A stretch of 64,000 bases of DNA from Porphyra umbilicalis (GCA_002049455.2 KV918765.1:310001-374000), one strand, 5' to 3'. Positions 1 through 11,300 are shown, numbered from the stretch's first letter. Made by a program: numbers and translations. Notes: generated from the sequence alone by a model not told the origin.

Positions 1-210
1 GGCGGTGGGGGGACAGCCGGCGTGGACGCACTCGTGCCGTTGAGCTTGGGGCGGGGGGGGGGAAGGGGAGGGGGAGAGAGTGGGTGGGTGGCAGTGTGGC
101 CACCACGGGCACGCCCTTGTGCCATGGGGGGACGCTGCCTGCTCAACGACCCAGCGGAATGCGACCCAGACAAGAGGCGCGTGGGGGTGCCCCGCGCAAG
201 AGTACAAACT

Positions 211-2250
211 TTATTCAGCCGCGCCCGCACTCGCGCCAGCGTCCACGTCCATCGCCTCATCTTCGTCGCCGGCGACAGCGGCAGCGTCAGCAGTAACGGG
301 CGTCACTTCGTCGTCAATGGCAGCAGCCGCAACATCAGGCGATGCTGCCGCGGCAGCGTCGGTGGCGCCACCATCGGCCGCCTCGGCGGTACTCGCCGCG
401 GGCGCCACGCCCACTGCCGGCGCATCGGGTGCAGCGGCAGCGGCGGCCGCGTCGGCCGCCGCCGCGCCCGCACCCGCCCCCGCAGCCGCCGCGGCCGCGT
501 CGGCTGCGCCGGCCGCGTCAGCAGCCTCGGCATCAGCAGAGTCGGACGCGTTAGCGTCGGCGGCAGCGGCCGCCGCCGCCTCTGTCACTCCCGCACCGGC
601 CGGTGGGGTCCCGCTCGTGTCGCCGTTGGCCGTGCTATTGGCTGTACCATTGGCCGCGCCGTCGTCGGCGGTCACCTCCGCCGCTGCGTCACTGCCGTTG
701 ACGTCCATCGCGCTCTCCGCCTCCTGTGACGGAGGTACGGGGGGTGGGGGAGGTGCACAACGCCGCCGCCGCGCTTCGACAAAGTACTCGTTGGGGTGGG
801 TCGGCACGAAGCTTGGCCCCGCCCCCGCGGCCGTTGCCGTTGCCGCCGGCGGGGCGACGGTGACCTCTCCATTCGCCCCAACCGGTGATGGTGACGGAGC
901 CGCCTTGGGCTGCGTCGCTTCAAAACACGCGCCGCACGCGTGTTGGTAGTGCCCCGCAGCGGCGGTCGCAACAATGCCGTCGATGGTTGCCCCCGCCGCC
1001 GCACCGGCCTCGAGCAGCCGCGTACGGAGGCGCGCCGGCGCCAACTCCCGGTACGGGCAACCGTGGTGTTCCCCCGCCCCCGGCCGCTCAGCCATTACCT
1101 TGGTGCATGAGTATGCGTTGAGGGCCTTACGTTGCCCCTCCTTCCCATAGTAGTGGCGGATGTTGTACGCGTACTGGCGATCAAACTTGTCGCTCGTAAT
1201 GGAGCCGCGCCCAAACTCGGCCTTCCACAGCGTCAGCGATTCGTCCATAGTCAAGCCGCAGGCCTTTAGGAAGAGGCCGAGCTGCATCCGAGCGCCGTGA
1301 CGCAGGTGGTGAGCCTCTCGCAGGGACGAGAGCATGTGCTGCATGCACAGGGGCATCGCGGCGGTGGCATCCCCAAGCTGGTGCAACGATATCCGGTCCA
1401 CGCCGTCCGCCTCTACAAACGTTGGCCGGCCGGTGGAGGACGCGGCCAGCTGCCGCGCGCGGAGCATGTCGAGCACCGGCCGCATCCGTGCGTCCGCGTC
1501 CGCACGGCCAACGGCGCGGGCGGCAGCGGTGAGCCCCGCCGACAGGGTCAGCCGAAAGTGCGTGACGACAACGTCGATCAAGTGGCGCTCGGGGAGGTAC
1601 GCCTCCCCGCCGCGAAGGAAGAGACGGCGGGAGCGGACGAGCGACGTGACGGCCTCAAAGGGCACCCCATAGTACCGCGTCGTCGTTGTGTCCCCCGCCC
1701 GCCCGTAACGCGGCCCGCGGGCGACGGCGTCAAGGGGCGCCCGGAGCGCCTCAACCTCCGCTTTGGGAATCGGCCGGATGGCCGGTGCCCCGCCCGACTC
1801 GGCGAGCGTCGCGAGCGACACGGCCACGTCGGCCGACGAGAGACGCATGCGGAAGAGCTCCACCTCCCGCCCGAGGAGCCACGCACGGGACTCTGGACTC
1901 TTGCATAAAGCCAGCCGCAACACAAAGTGGCCGGCCTCGTCGGTCAACCGCCACGCGCGGGCAGCGGCGGGTGTGGCCGACGCAGGGAGGGCGAGGTTGG
2001 TCTCCCGCTCCGCAACCCTCATCGCCTCGGCGACGGCGGCAGAGGTGGCGGCCGCCGCCGCACCGCCGGTGGCCTCGCCGCCGCCGGCAGCGGCGGCCGC
2101 CGCCCGCGCATCGTCGCCGGCCTTCAGAACGGTCAAACGGTCGGCCGCGAGCGCCTCAAGGTCCTCAACGTCAAAATACTCCGAGCCGAGGGTGGATTTG
2201 ACGTACAGGGGGGCGGGCGAGACGGGGGGGGGGGCGCCAAAGGGCGCCAT
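211..2250 (-). CDS. PRI2: DNA primase large subunit (p58-type)
   Basis: This is the regulatory subunit of eukaryotic/archaeal-type primase; with the small subunit and pol alpha it makes RNA primers in the nucleus. The 679-residue frame is a single exon from the ATG at 2250. Four cysteines that ligate the family's [4Fe-4S] cluster are visible at about 302 (MPLCMQ), 382 (YSCTK), 398 (HHGCPY) and 439. Their spacing of 80, 16 and 41 matches what I know of human PRIM2. The family signatures around residues 314-370 (HHLRHGARMQLGLFLK, YAYNIRHYYG) are intact. The last ~230 residues are alanine-rich low-complexity sequence with no counterpart in animal or yeast PRI2. No disruption is seen, so I read it as an active host gene. 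Confidence 0.93.
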   Translation of the reverse strand: MAPFGAPPPVSPAPLYVKSTLGSEYFDVEDLEALAADRLTVLKAGDDARAAAAAAGGGEATGGAAAAATSAAVAEAMRVAERETNLALPASATPAAARAWRLTDEAGHFVLRLALCKSPESRAWLLGREVELFRMRLSSADVAVSLATLAESGGAPAIRPIPKAEVEALRAPLDAVARGPRYGRAGDTTTTRYYGVPFEAVTSLVRSRRLFLRGGEAYLPERHLIDVVVTHFRLTLSAGLTAAARAVGRADADARMRPVLDMLRARQLAASSTGRPTFVEADGVDRISLHQLGDATAAMPLCMQHMLSSLREAHHLRHGARMQLGLFLKACGLTMDESLTLWKAEFGRGSITSDKFDRQYAYNIRHYYGKEGQRKALNAYSCTKVMAERPGAGEHHGCPYRELAPARLRTRLLEAGAAAGATIDGIVATAAAGHYQHACGACFEATQPKAAPSPSPVGANGEVTVAPPAATATAAGAGPSFVPTHPNEYFVEARRRRCAPPPPPVPPSQEAESAMDVNGSDAAAEVTADDGAANGTANSTANGDTSGTPPAGAGVTEAAAAAAADANASDSADAEAADAAGAADAAAAAAGAGAGAAAADAAAAAAAPDAPAVGVAPAASTAEAADGGATDAAAAASPDVAAAAIDDEVTPVTADAAAVAGDEDEAMDVDAGASAGAAE

Positions 2251-3157
2251 GGACAGAGCCCACCAGCGTCCTCGTCACGGGCGACCGCACAGCGGGTTGT
2301 GAGTGGCGCGGGGGGGGGGAACTGAGCGAAACAACACAGCAGCCTCGGACGCACACGAACGTTGACGAACCAGCCGTGGATGTGTGCCACAGGCAGTACA
2401 AGATGAGGAGCAAGGGAAGCAATACGACGGCGGGGGGGGCCAGCGGGGGGAACGACGAAGGCACGCGGTGACGACAGTGGGGCGGCGCGTACGTCCAGAC
2501 CCAGAGCGCACAGAGAACCACGCGGGCGACGCTCGCGAGCCAAACGGACGAACACTGGCCCAAACCGACGATGGCTGCCAAACACACATGCGTCCGCGGT
2601 TTTGAGAACAGAGCTTCCCGCCAAAAAAGCCAATAAGTTTATTCTAGTACTTGAGTGTGGGGTGCCACTCGATAAATACGCGCCCATGTGCTCATTTCTC
2701 CTTTACAAATGGTGTAGTTGTACTCTCCGTACTCGTGTTTTTCGGCCAGCAACTGGAGCACGTCGTCGTCGTCACACCAACAGTAGGCTGGTTCAACAAC
2801 GGTTGAAGCCCTGTTTGGAGGGGGTCGCTCGACCACTTCAGGGGGTGCCCAAGGGTTCCTAAATACGAACAGAATTGGATTTAGGATCACGCGTACGGCT
2901 ATGCAGTCCGCACTTGAATTCGAGAAGATGCAAATGAGGGCACGGTCAGTGGAAGTCGTGGATCTCCGAGGCCGCCCTCCGATTTTCTACGGCAGGAAGG
3001 ACAATCACACTGGTTGCGCAAGCGTTCCTTGCATGGCCACACGGCAGCCCTCCATTATGGAAACCGTGGCCTGCATCGATCCGCTCTGCCGCCCACACGG
3101 TTCGGACACACAGGGGCGGCGGATCGCAACTGCGCCAGCCCCACCACCCACCACGGG
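2251..3157. other. Intergenic, upstream of PRI2
   Basis: The first ~350 bases are GC-rich with G-runs and presumably hold the PRI2 promoter. The stretch 2600-2900 is more balanced in composition. It contains an 83-codon minus-strand frame (2890-2639) that is unlike its surroundings but matches nothing I recognise. I cannot support a gene here. Confidence 0.4.
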
Positions 3158-3640
3158 TTGCCGGTGCGCCCCGCAGCCGTCCCGAATGCCGGCGCGCGCC
3201 ACACCCCCCACAGCTGCCGCACGGACGGGTTTCGGGTCGCCACCGCGCCCCGCGCACCTCCCAGCTGCCACATGCGCGGATCGCGGGTCGTAAGCGCGCC
3301 CCGCACCCCTCACAACCGCCGCACGGACGGGTTTCGGGACACCACCGCGCCCCATGCGCCTCCCAGCCGCCACACGCGCGGATCGCGGGTCGTAAGCGCG
3401 CCCCGCACCCCTCACAACCGCCGCACGGGCGGGTTTCGGGTCGCCACTGCGCCCGCGCACCTCACAGCCGCCACACGCGCGGATCGCGGGTCGTCAGCGC
3501 GCCCCGCACCCCCCACGGACGCCGCACGGGCGGGTTTCGGGTCGCCACCGCGCCCCGCCCCCCCCACAGCCGCCGTACGGATGCGTTTCGAGTCGCCTGT
3601 GCGACCACCTGCACCCTCACGGCCGTCACAGGCACCCATG
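3158..3640. repeat. Minisatellite, ~102-bp unit made of two ~51-bp halves
   Basis: The GGGTTTCGGG core recurs near 3228, 3329, 3431 and 3532, with a decayed copy near 3584. Each unit holds a second, related half with the core GGATCGCGGGTCG. The period is therefore about 102 bp with a ~51-bp sub-period. Because 102 and 51 are multiples of three, one plus frame (to 3655) reads as a repeated 34-residue Arg/Pro/Ala peptide. I regard that as a by-product of the repeat rather than proof of a gene. Confidence 0.8.
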
Positions 3641-4080
3641 ACGGTGCGCGGCTGATCTACTCTCCCTCCAGCGGACGTGCGCAGCGCGCATGTTGTCTCG
3701 CTCGACCCGGTTGTACGAGCACACGCAGCTTTGTTTTCTCTTTGTACCTGTGGCCCGGTGGTGTGTCGGTGCCTGCGCTCGTCGGCGGTAGCATCAAGCG
3801 CAGCGGTGTACCGGCGCGTCTATAGATCCACGAGCAATTTTTTATGCACGAGCCTGGCTGGTGTTCCACTTGTTGCCCACCTCTCGCACCGTATCTTGCC
3901 TTTCACACCACTTTGTTTCCCCGCCCACCCTGGCTCTCGCCGAGTTTCCCCGCCCCCCATTTTTGTACTGGTGCTCTTATTGCGACGCCGGCTTCCCCCC
4001 CTCTCCTCTTTCCGGCGGTATCACACCGCCGCCCCCAAGGCGTGCACTATCACAGCACTGCTGCCCCCCCTCCACCCCGG

Positions 4081-4284
4081 TGCATCGCCAACACCTATTG
4101 CTTGAGATTCTTCCTCGTCCCCCGTGCGTGCCGTTGTCTCCCACGCTGGTTGAGCGCTTGCGTTGGCCGTGCCAAGGCCTGGTGCATCGAGAACACCTAT
4201 TGCTTGAGAATCTTCATCGTCCCCCGTGCGTGCCATTGTCTCCCACGGTGGTTGCACGCTCCCGCTGGCCGTGCCAAGGCCTAC
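4081..4284 (+). repeat. Two tandem 102-bp units ahead of the Harbinger partner gene
   Basis: Two direct copies (4081-4182 and 4183-4284) share blocks such as ACACCTATTGCTTGAGA and GTGCCAAGGCCT. They differ at about a tenth of positions. The period is 34 codons, and the duplicated peptide (YCLRFFLVPRAC / YCLRIFIVPRAC) lies in the same open frame as the downstream gene. The repeat could therefore be coding if translation starts upstream of 4369. Confidence 0.75.
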
Positions 4285-4368
4285 GAGGGGTGTCGCGCGC
4301 TGAGAGAGAGTGTGGCCTACGGTGGTCGGGGGGCGTTGGTGGTGAAGTGGTGCGTGGTGTCGTACGCA

Positions 4369-6204
4369 ATGATGGCCGCGGCGGCGGCGGCAGCGGCGGC
4401 GGCGGCGGCGGCAGTGGGGGGCGGGGTTGGTGGCACCACCACCACCGACGTTGGTGGTGGTGCACCCGCGCCAACAGCCGCTTCGTCGGCTGTCGCTGCA
4501 AGGCTCTCCCCCCGCTTCCGTGGCGGTGATATCGCCGACCACAACGATCCCCCTGGTCATGTATTTGCAGACACGCGAGCGCAAGATGCCGACGATGCAC
4601 GCCATCACGACAGCGACGGGGACGCCCACGTGGCGCGTTGCTCCCCCACGATCAACGACCTCGCCTCACAAATTGAGGACGACGTGTTGCACGAGAATGT
4701 GGCGGGGTCTCGGGCCACGGCACCTCAAGATGACGAGCGCTCTCCACGTGTCCCAGCCCGCCGTGGGCGCGGCGGACCGTCGAAGGGCGTGTCTCGAGGC
4801 GGCGTTGCCCGCCGCGCCGGTGGTGTTCCCAACAGCGGCAGCGGCCGCGGACGTGGCCGCAGTGGTGGTGGACGGGGACGAGGCCAGGGCGGCCGGGGCC
4901 GTGGTCGAGTTGGTGCTGGGCGCGGCCGCAGTCGTGCGCAACGCGGCGCCAATGACGAAGCCGGCGACGGTGCCTCAGTTCGTGGGGTCATGGTGACCAT
5001 GGACGAGCGGCTGTTTGTCGTCTCCAAGTGGGCAGATGAGGTCGCTTTTCGCGTTGCGTCCCACGGGTCATCATCTAGAAGCCTCCAACTACATTTGTCC
5101 AACATTATGGGCGACTTGCTCCAGGCGGACATGGACGGTCAAGACGCGGCGGCCACCGCCGTGTCCGCGGCGGCGGCGACGCTGGGATCGTCGGCGGTAG
5201 GACGTGCCGCCGGTGCGTCGGGGTCAGAAGCTGGAGGGACGGCGGAGTCAGCGGCGGCAGACGCCGGGCACGCTGAGTCGGGGTCTGCGGCGGGTGGCCT
5301 CGAGGCCTCACGCAGCGACGCGGCCGAGCCGCCCATGACGCTGGCCTCCATTGGCCGGGATTCGCTGGCGCTTTGCCGCGTAGTCAGGGCTGCACAAGAC
5401 CTTCACACCGCGGCCAAGTCGGTGCGGGGCCTGACGGGGACGACGGGGGAGCAGGAGGCGGCCGCCGTGCGTCAAATTGTTCTGAAAAAGGCTCGAGATT
5501 GGCATGGCTCGGTCCAAGATGTCGACGAGATTCTCCAACTCGCTGACAACACGATGCGGTACGTCGGTACCCCCCGTCGGTCGGGCATCCGCGTCAGCGG
5601 TGCCCTACCTCCCGTGCCACCAGCATCATCCGGGAGGGCGCCCGCGGCAGACGAAGACGCGGGCGGCAGCATGTTTGAGGACACGTCGGACGTGTGTGAG
5701 AACCACGAGGACGCCGGAGCGGACGAGGAGGACTTGATGGAGGGGGACGTGGGCCTGGATGAGGAGGCCCCGGTGGGGGCGCCTTCTTTCGGCACTGGTT
5801 CGGCGTCCAGGCATTGTGTGGGGGCGCGCAGGGCTCTGGGGGGGACCACATCTCCTGGGGGAGGCACCATGGAGTTGCCAGACGGGGGACGGCGGGCAGC
5901 GGCGGCCGCTCTGCTGCAGCCACCGCTTGCTGTTGCCCCTGGGGGCGCGAGTGGGCGGTCTGGCCGTGACGGTCAGCCCGCAGCAGCGGCCACCCAGGCG
6001 GACAAGGCCATGGGGGATGTGTTGGCGGCGATCACGGCCAACATGATCGAGAGCAGTCGACGCGCCGACCGCGAGCTGTGCGCCAAGTCGGACGAAAGGC
6101 ATACTGCGCGTGTGGCCAACCTGACGAAGCTCATCCTGGCCGAGCCGGATAACCAGATGTTCAAAGACATGCTGGCTGCCGAGATGGCAGCCCATCGGCA
6201 GTGA
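4369..6204 (+). CDS. Putative Harbinger partner protein (second ORF of the transposon)
   Basis: This unrecognised protein of ~611 residues is counted from the MM at 4369. The frame stays open back to 3844, so a longer form is possible. It begins with a polyalanine run, followed by a long RG/GRGRG-rich basic segment (about residues 125-190). Next is a compact segment starting MVTMDERLF, then acidic and Ala-rich linkers, and a charged helical C-terminus ending AAEMAAHRQ. It is convergent with a Harbinger transposase only 67 bp away. Harbinger elements need a second, DNA-binding Myb/SANT-like protein beside the transposase. The assignment rests on that context and the charged helical tail; I cannot point to a clear SANT motif. 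No stops or frameshifts are seen. Confidence 0.55.
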   Translation: MMAAAAAAAAAAAAAVGGGVGGTTTTDVGGGAPAPTAASSAVAARLSPRFRGGDIADHNDPPGHVFADTRAQDADDARHHDSDGDAHVARCSPTINDLASQIEDDVLHENVAGSRATAPQDDERSPRVPARRGRGGPSKGVSRGGVARRAGGVPNSGSGRGRGRSGGGRGRGQGGRGRGRVGAGRGRSRAQRGANDEAGDGASVRGVMVTMDERLFVVSKWADEVAFRVASHGSSSRSLQLHLSNIMGDLLQADMDGQDAAATAVSAAAATLGSSAVGRAAGASGSEAGGTAESAAADAGHAESGSAAGGLEASRSDAAEPPMTLASIGRDSLALCRVVRAAQDLHTAAKSVRGLTGTTGEQEAAAVRQIVLKKARDWHGSVQDVDEILQLADNTMRYVGTPRRSGIRVSGALPPVPPASSGRAPAADEDAGGSMFEDTSDVCENHEDAGADEEDLMEGDVGLDEEAPVGAPSFGTGSASRHCVGARRALGGTTSPGGGTMELPDGGRRAAAAALLQPPLAVAPGGASGRSGRDGQPAAAATQADKAMGDVLAAITANMIESSRRADRELCAKSDERHTARVANLTKLILAEPDNQMFKDMLAAEMAAHRQ

Positions 6205-6271
6205 CATTTTATTATTATTTTTTAAGTAATATGCTGGTGCGGAAAAAAAAAAAAACATCCAATCGAACACA

Positions 6272-7534
6272 TCACCAGTGGTAGCGACCGTGGGCAATCA
6301 TGTACTGCAACACTTGCTGCTGCACGCGGCTTCTCGCGGCACTTGCCGCCGCGGGGAGAGGCACCGCGGATCCGGGCGCCGCGTTGGCCACGTCGGCCGC
6401 GTCCACGGCCACTTCAGGGGACGTGTCGCCAAGCCGAATGCAAACGTTGTGGAGCGTGGCGCAAACCGCCACCCACTCCATTAGTCTGGTAAAATCAGCA
6501 TCCGACGCCACTGGTGCCCGTAGCTCCTTGAGACTGGCAAAGCGCCCCTTGAGTACACCAATGACCTTCTCGGCCGAAATGCGGCGCCGTGCATGCTGGT
6601 AGTTGTAGTTGCGGTTGGCACGGATATAGGCCGCTGGCCCCTTGTGAGGTAGAAGCACGCGAACAGAACCCAGCATACCCTTGTCACCCAAAAGGTATTG
6701 GCCAGGGGAGAAGTACCGCTCTGGGTAAATATGCCATGGGGCAGCTGCTTGCACCACCGTGTCAGGCACCGCGCCCGTAAAGCCTTGGACCACGCTCGTG
6801 ATCCGTAGGTCCCAATCACAGGAAATCAGTACATTCACGCTGTAGCGCTTGTGCCTGTCGAAAAAACACCACGGGTCAACGCTAGGGGCGTACGCAAAAG
6901 GAATGGTAGTGCCATCAACCGCCCCAATGCACCCCCTAAACCCATACCTCTCCTCGGACTGCCGCGCATGCGCTTGGCGCTCGGCAGCAGTAGGCCAACG
7001 GACTTCGTCGGCCTCCCAACGCAAAATGGCCGACAAAACCCGCTTGGTCGCATTGACTACAGTTCCTGGGGAAACCCCGAAGCGCTGAGCCACGACTATA
7101 ACAGACGCCGCGTTGCCATAGTGGCCGAACCGAAACAGAGCAATTGCGAGCTGTATACGGACGGATAGTTGCGGCCGTCCGGACGGCGGATAAAAAATAT
7201 CAGACGCCGTTAAGTCCAAACGAGACACAAGGTACTCAAACGTGCTCGCCTCTACACGCAGATGCGCGCGAAAGTACAAGGGTGGCAGTGCGTGCAGCAC
7301 CCTATCTCTCCAGTCCCCAGACTTGGGAATGCGATTGCGACGGGAGAGCATGTACCGAGTCGCCAGCAGGTGAGTGAGGCGCTGGTGTGTGCGCGCCGCA
7401 ACCAACAGCATCCCCAACTCAGCAAAGACACACCGCGGTGAAACTGTGCCCGAATGCTGCAACGCGACGACAAAGGTCGCCCGCTTCAGCAGCGCCCGGA
7501 GGCGACAAATCTCCTCTCGGCGTGCAGACACCAT
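6272..7534 (-). CDS. PIF/Harbinger transposase (DDE_Tnp_4 type)
   Basis: This is the nuclease/integrase that moves Harbinger DNA transposons by cut and paste in the nucleus. From the ATG at 7534 it is 420 residues. An HTH-like segment (RFGVSPGTVVNATKRV) precedes the catalytic core. The DDE residues are readable: D in IGAVDGTTIPF (~207), D in YLLGDKGM (~284) and E in RRISAEKVIGVLKGRF (~322), 38 residues apart as is usual for the family. The frame is uninterrupted, so it may be active. It is convergent with the partner gene at 4369-6204. An open extension to 7588 uses a GTG, so I prefer the ATG. I did not find convincing terminal inverted repeats. Confidence 0.88.
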   Translation of the reverse strand: MVSARREEICRLRALLKRATFVVALQHSGTVSPRCVFAELGMLLVAARTHQRLTHLLATRYMLSRRNRIPKSGDWRDRVLHALPPLYFRAHLRVEASTFEYLVSRLDLTASDIFYPPSGRPQLSVRIQLAIALFRFGHYGNAASVIVVAQRFGVSPGTVVNATKRVLSAILRWEADEVRWPTAAERQAHARQSEERYGFRGCIGAVDGTTIPFAYAPSVDPWCFFDRHKRYSVNVLISCDWDLRITSVVQGFTGAVPDTVVQAAAPWHIYPERYFSPGQYLLGDKGMLGSVRVLLPHKGPAAYIRANRNYNYQHARRRISAEKVIGVLKGRFASLKELRAPVASDADFTRLMEWVAVCATLHNVCIRLGDTSPEVAVDAADVANAAPGSAVPLPAAASAARSRVQQQVLQYMIAHGRYHW

Positions 7535-7588
7535 TCTCGATAGAGCACGGACACACACGCCCGGCGCGTGGAGCAACGAGAAGGTCAC

Positions 7589-8398
7589 AACAGCGACACA
7601 CTAGAAGCTGTGCAAGAAGCACGCTCGCGTCGTGCGCGGCGCGTGACGACGAAGACACAACGCAAGGTGCGCGATAGGACACAGACGGGGTGTCCCTGTT
7701 GACACGGGCGGCGGCGCCGTGGTGGTTGTTGAGGTGCGGTTGTCTCGTGAGCAGAGCTACTCGTGCTCACCCCCGCTTTGGCGCAGGCAGTCGGTCACCG
7801 CACGCTGAACCCCCGTATCGCACCGACCTTATTGAACGCTCCCCTGTGGCGAGCACGACCCCCCTGAAACCGGTCACGTTTTGGTTCCTGGTTGGCACAA
7901 GACAGTCGGATCTTTTGCAGCAGCATGACGTCAAATATAGAGTTGTTACAACTACGCGACAATAAGTGTCAAGTAGTTAAGGTTGCGAGATAGCCCCCCT
8001 CGAAAGCAATACGTGTGCCCTCGGAACGTCCCCCCCAGCGTCGTGCCCGTTTCGACGTCTATTGAACCGTCCTAGTGTGGCCGCGCGCGGCGCCGCCGGC
8101 CCAACCGTCCGCGTGGCACGTAGCGTCCGGCGCATTTGCCCCACGCCACCGCTTGCCGTTTGCCTGCGACTGCACGGGCGCACCTGCATCTGTTTATACC
8201 CTTGGCCACCGACACTTCTTCATCTCTCTCCCCCCGTCGTGGACATCTGCGGTGCTCGCCTGGACGCTCTGAGGGGTTTGTCTGCCAACGTCCCAGGCGT
8301 TGACCGCGGAGACGATCCCCGGTGCCGCCTCTACCTCGGCGCCCCCCCCCTATTTCCCCTGCGTGCACTGCTGCCCCCTTCCCCTTCCGACGCCCGTC
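7589..8398. other. Intergenic between Harbinger transposase and RNA-binding gene
   Basis: This is the 5' side of both neighbours, which are divergent, so both promoters should lie here. An AT-richer stretch near 7920-7985 could be the outer edge of the Harbinger element. A C-rich, pyrimidine-rich leader runs from about 8200 to the ATG at 8399. No RNA gene or further coding region is seen. Confidence 0.4.
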
Positions 8399-11300
8399 AT
8401 GGCTGACGGCGCTGGGGACATGGATGATGACGTGACAAACACCCCCCTCCATGTGTGGGCGGTTGCGGAACTCCGGCGGATGCATTTTGAGGGCGAGCCA
8501 GAGGCGCTCGCTACCTATGTTGTCGCGCTGGTCGACAACCACGCGGACGAAATGCATGCGGACGCCACTTCGGGGCGCGATGCGCTTCGGGCGCGAGTGA
8601 CGGACGACCTGGAGGACTTTTTGGGGCAACCCAAGGCCGGCGCTTTTGCGGCCGCGTTGCTAGCCGCGATTGACCGCCTTGCAAGCGGGAGCAGTCCGGC
8701 CGTGGCGGCTCCGGCCACTGCCACCCCGGCCGCTGCACCAGTGGCGTCCCCGGCTGCTGCCGCCGCGGCAGCGGCGGCCGCGTCGGTGACTGCCGCGCCG
8801 GCAGCGGCGCCCGGCCGCGGCGGGGCTGCAGCTGATCCCCCTGCCGCTGGGCTGTTCCCACCATCGGCGAGGGCGTTGGCCAAGACGTATCCTCACCGCG
8901 TCGGTGACGATCGACGGGGCTCTCGCAGGGACTCCGCCGGTGGCAGCGGGCCGGTCAGCCGTGACGAGCGGGGTGACCGCCGTGGGGAGGACCGCCGCGG
9001 GGACCGAGGTGGCGACCGCGAGCGGGACCGGGACCGGGATCGTGACCGGAGCCGTGGCGGCGCTGGCGGCGGAGACCTTCGGGACAGCATCCGTGCCTCG
9101 CGCGGGGAGGGCCGGGGCGGACCGGGGGGTGAGTCCTCGCGAGCGGCCCACAAGCGCCGCCGTCCCGAGGACCGGGACGAGGACGGTCGCCGCGGTAGTG
9201 GCGACCGTAGCGGGGGCGGAGCCGGCGGGTCAGGTGGCCTCGCTTCGTCATCGCCTCGGAAAAAGGCGGCGATGGGCGCTGTTGCCGCTCCTGGCGGGAA
9301 GGGTGCTTCTAGCGCGGCGGCAGCGGCGGCAGCAGCAGCGGCGGCGGCTGCTGCTGCCACAGGGCGCCTGCCCGTGCCCGTGCCGCCCTTTGGGATGGGC
9401 CCGGGTATCCCACCGCCACCGCCGGGTATGATGGGCCTGCCGCCGCCCCCGCGTGAGTTCCTTGAGATGATGTCCATGGCGGCGGCCGGGGCTGCGACTG
9501 TGGCTGGTGCCGGGGCGGCCGGCGCGGGTGGCACCGGCGCCGGAGGTGCTGGGGGCGCTGGTGGCGCCGCTGGTGGCGCCGGCGGCGCCAAGGGGTCGAC
9601 CCCTGGCGCGCCATTTGGGCTGCACGGTTTCCCCAGCGGCGCGCCACCTCCACTGCCGCCTCACTTTTTCGCGGGCGGCTTACCGCCGCCGCCACCGCCC
9701 CCACCGCCGCCGACGTCCATGGGTGTCACCCCCCACCGAGGGGCTTTCCCCGGTCGTGTCGGTGGCAGTCCGGGCGGCGGGGCGTTCGGGGGCAATGCTC
9801 GTGGCACCCCATTGGGGCGGGGTGCCACTGGCACTGCTGGCGCGTTTGGTGGGCCCCAGGGGCGAGCGGGGGGTGGGGGGGACCGAAGCGGCAGCCGGGT
9901 GGGCGGTCACAATGCCGCTGGAGGTGGTGGGGGCGGCGGTGGTGGAGGCGGCAACCGCTCCTTTCCTTCCGCACTTGTGTTGAAGAACGTGCCCGCCGAC
10001 AAGCTGCACGTCAACGCCATCCTGTCGTACTTTAGTCGCTTTGGGGCGGTTAGCGGCATTCAGCTGCGGCCTTCAACTCGCCCGGACCGCGCGGTCGTCG
10101 AATTTGCGACGCCCGACTCGGCAGGCCGCGCGTACGAGTCGGTGGATGCGGTGATGGGCAACCGCCACGTGCGCTTGCATTGGGCGCAGAAAAACGACTA
10201 CACGGACGATGCCGACCGTGGCGGCCGGGGAGGTGGCCGGGGGGGCGGCGCCGGTGTCGCCGCTGCTGGAGGCGTCGCGGGAGGTGGCGCCGGTGCTGGT
10301 CACCCGCCTTTCCGCAGTGGAGGGGGTGGTCAGTCCGGCGGTGCCGTTCACGCGCAGTTTGGCAATGGCGGCGCACCCGGGACGGGCGGCCGGCACGGTG
10401 GCCCGCCACTGACAGGGGGTGTGGGCGGTGGCGGGGGTGGCGGCAGCGGATGGGGCGGCGGCCGCTCACACCTGTCCGAAGCCGAGGCGGAGGAAGTCAA
10501 CGCTCGCAAGCGGGCGGAGATCGCGGCTGCCAAGGAGGCACGGCTCAAGGCGGCCGCAGAGAGCGGAGGAGCGGCGGCGGCAGCCCCGACCACTGCCACG
10601 CCTGACGGGAGTGGCGCCCTGCCCGTTGCGGGCGCGCCCGCAGGCGTGGTCGCTGCCTCCACTGTGGGGGCTGCGGCGCCGGTGGCGTCGACTCCAGCCA
10701 CCCTGCCCGCCGGCAGCCTCAAGATCCAAGAGCAGCTGGCGGCCCAAAAGAAGATGCTCGCTGCTATCACCACCAAGAGGATGTCAGCGGCGGAGAAGAA
10801 GAAGATGCTCGAGCAAATCAAGGCTGTTGAGTCGACACTCTCGTCGACGATCAAGGTGGCTGCTGCCGCGTCGTCAGCCGCTGTCGCCCCGACGACGCCC
10901 ACCGCAGGCAAGGACGCGACGTTGGCGAGGCTTGCCGGGCCCTCCACCGCCGGTACAATGCCGGCGGAGTTAGCGGCAGGCGGCGCTGCTGCTGGACCGC
11001 CAGCTGCTGCCGCTGCCGCCGGTTCGGCTACAGCTGCTCCGGCCCTGGCTGCCGCTCCTGCGGTTGCCATCGACGCGCACGTCACCCCTGCCCCACCGCT
11101 GCCAGCCAGCACGCAGCACTTGTCCATCGAGGCCCAGCGGGCGGCGATTGAGGCGCGGATGGCCACCCTCCGTTCCGAGACTGCCGGTGTTCGTCAAGTG
11201 GACACGTCGACCAAGTCGGCCACCGCCGGGGGGCCAAGCCCCTTTCGCGGTAGTGGCGGCCGTAGCCGCGGTCGGGGTCGCGGTCGTGGAGGCGGCGTTT

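Noticed and set aside
2639-2890. 83-codon minus frame near PRI2
   Set aside because: Protein-like in composition but too short, with no start context or recognisable motif. A terminal exon cannot be excluded.
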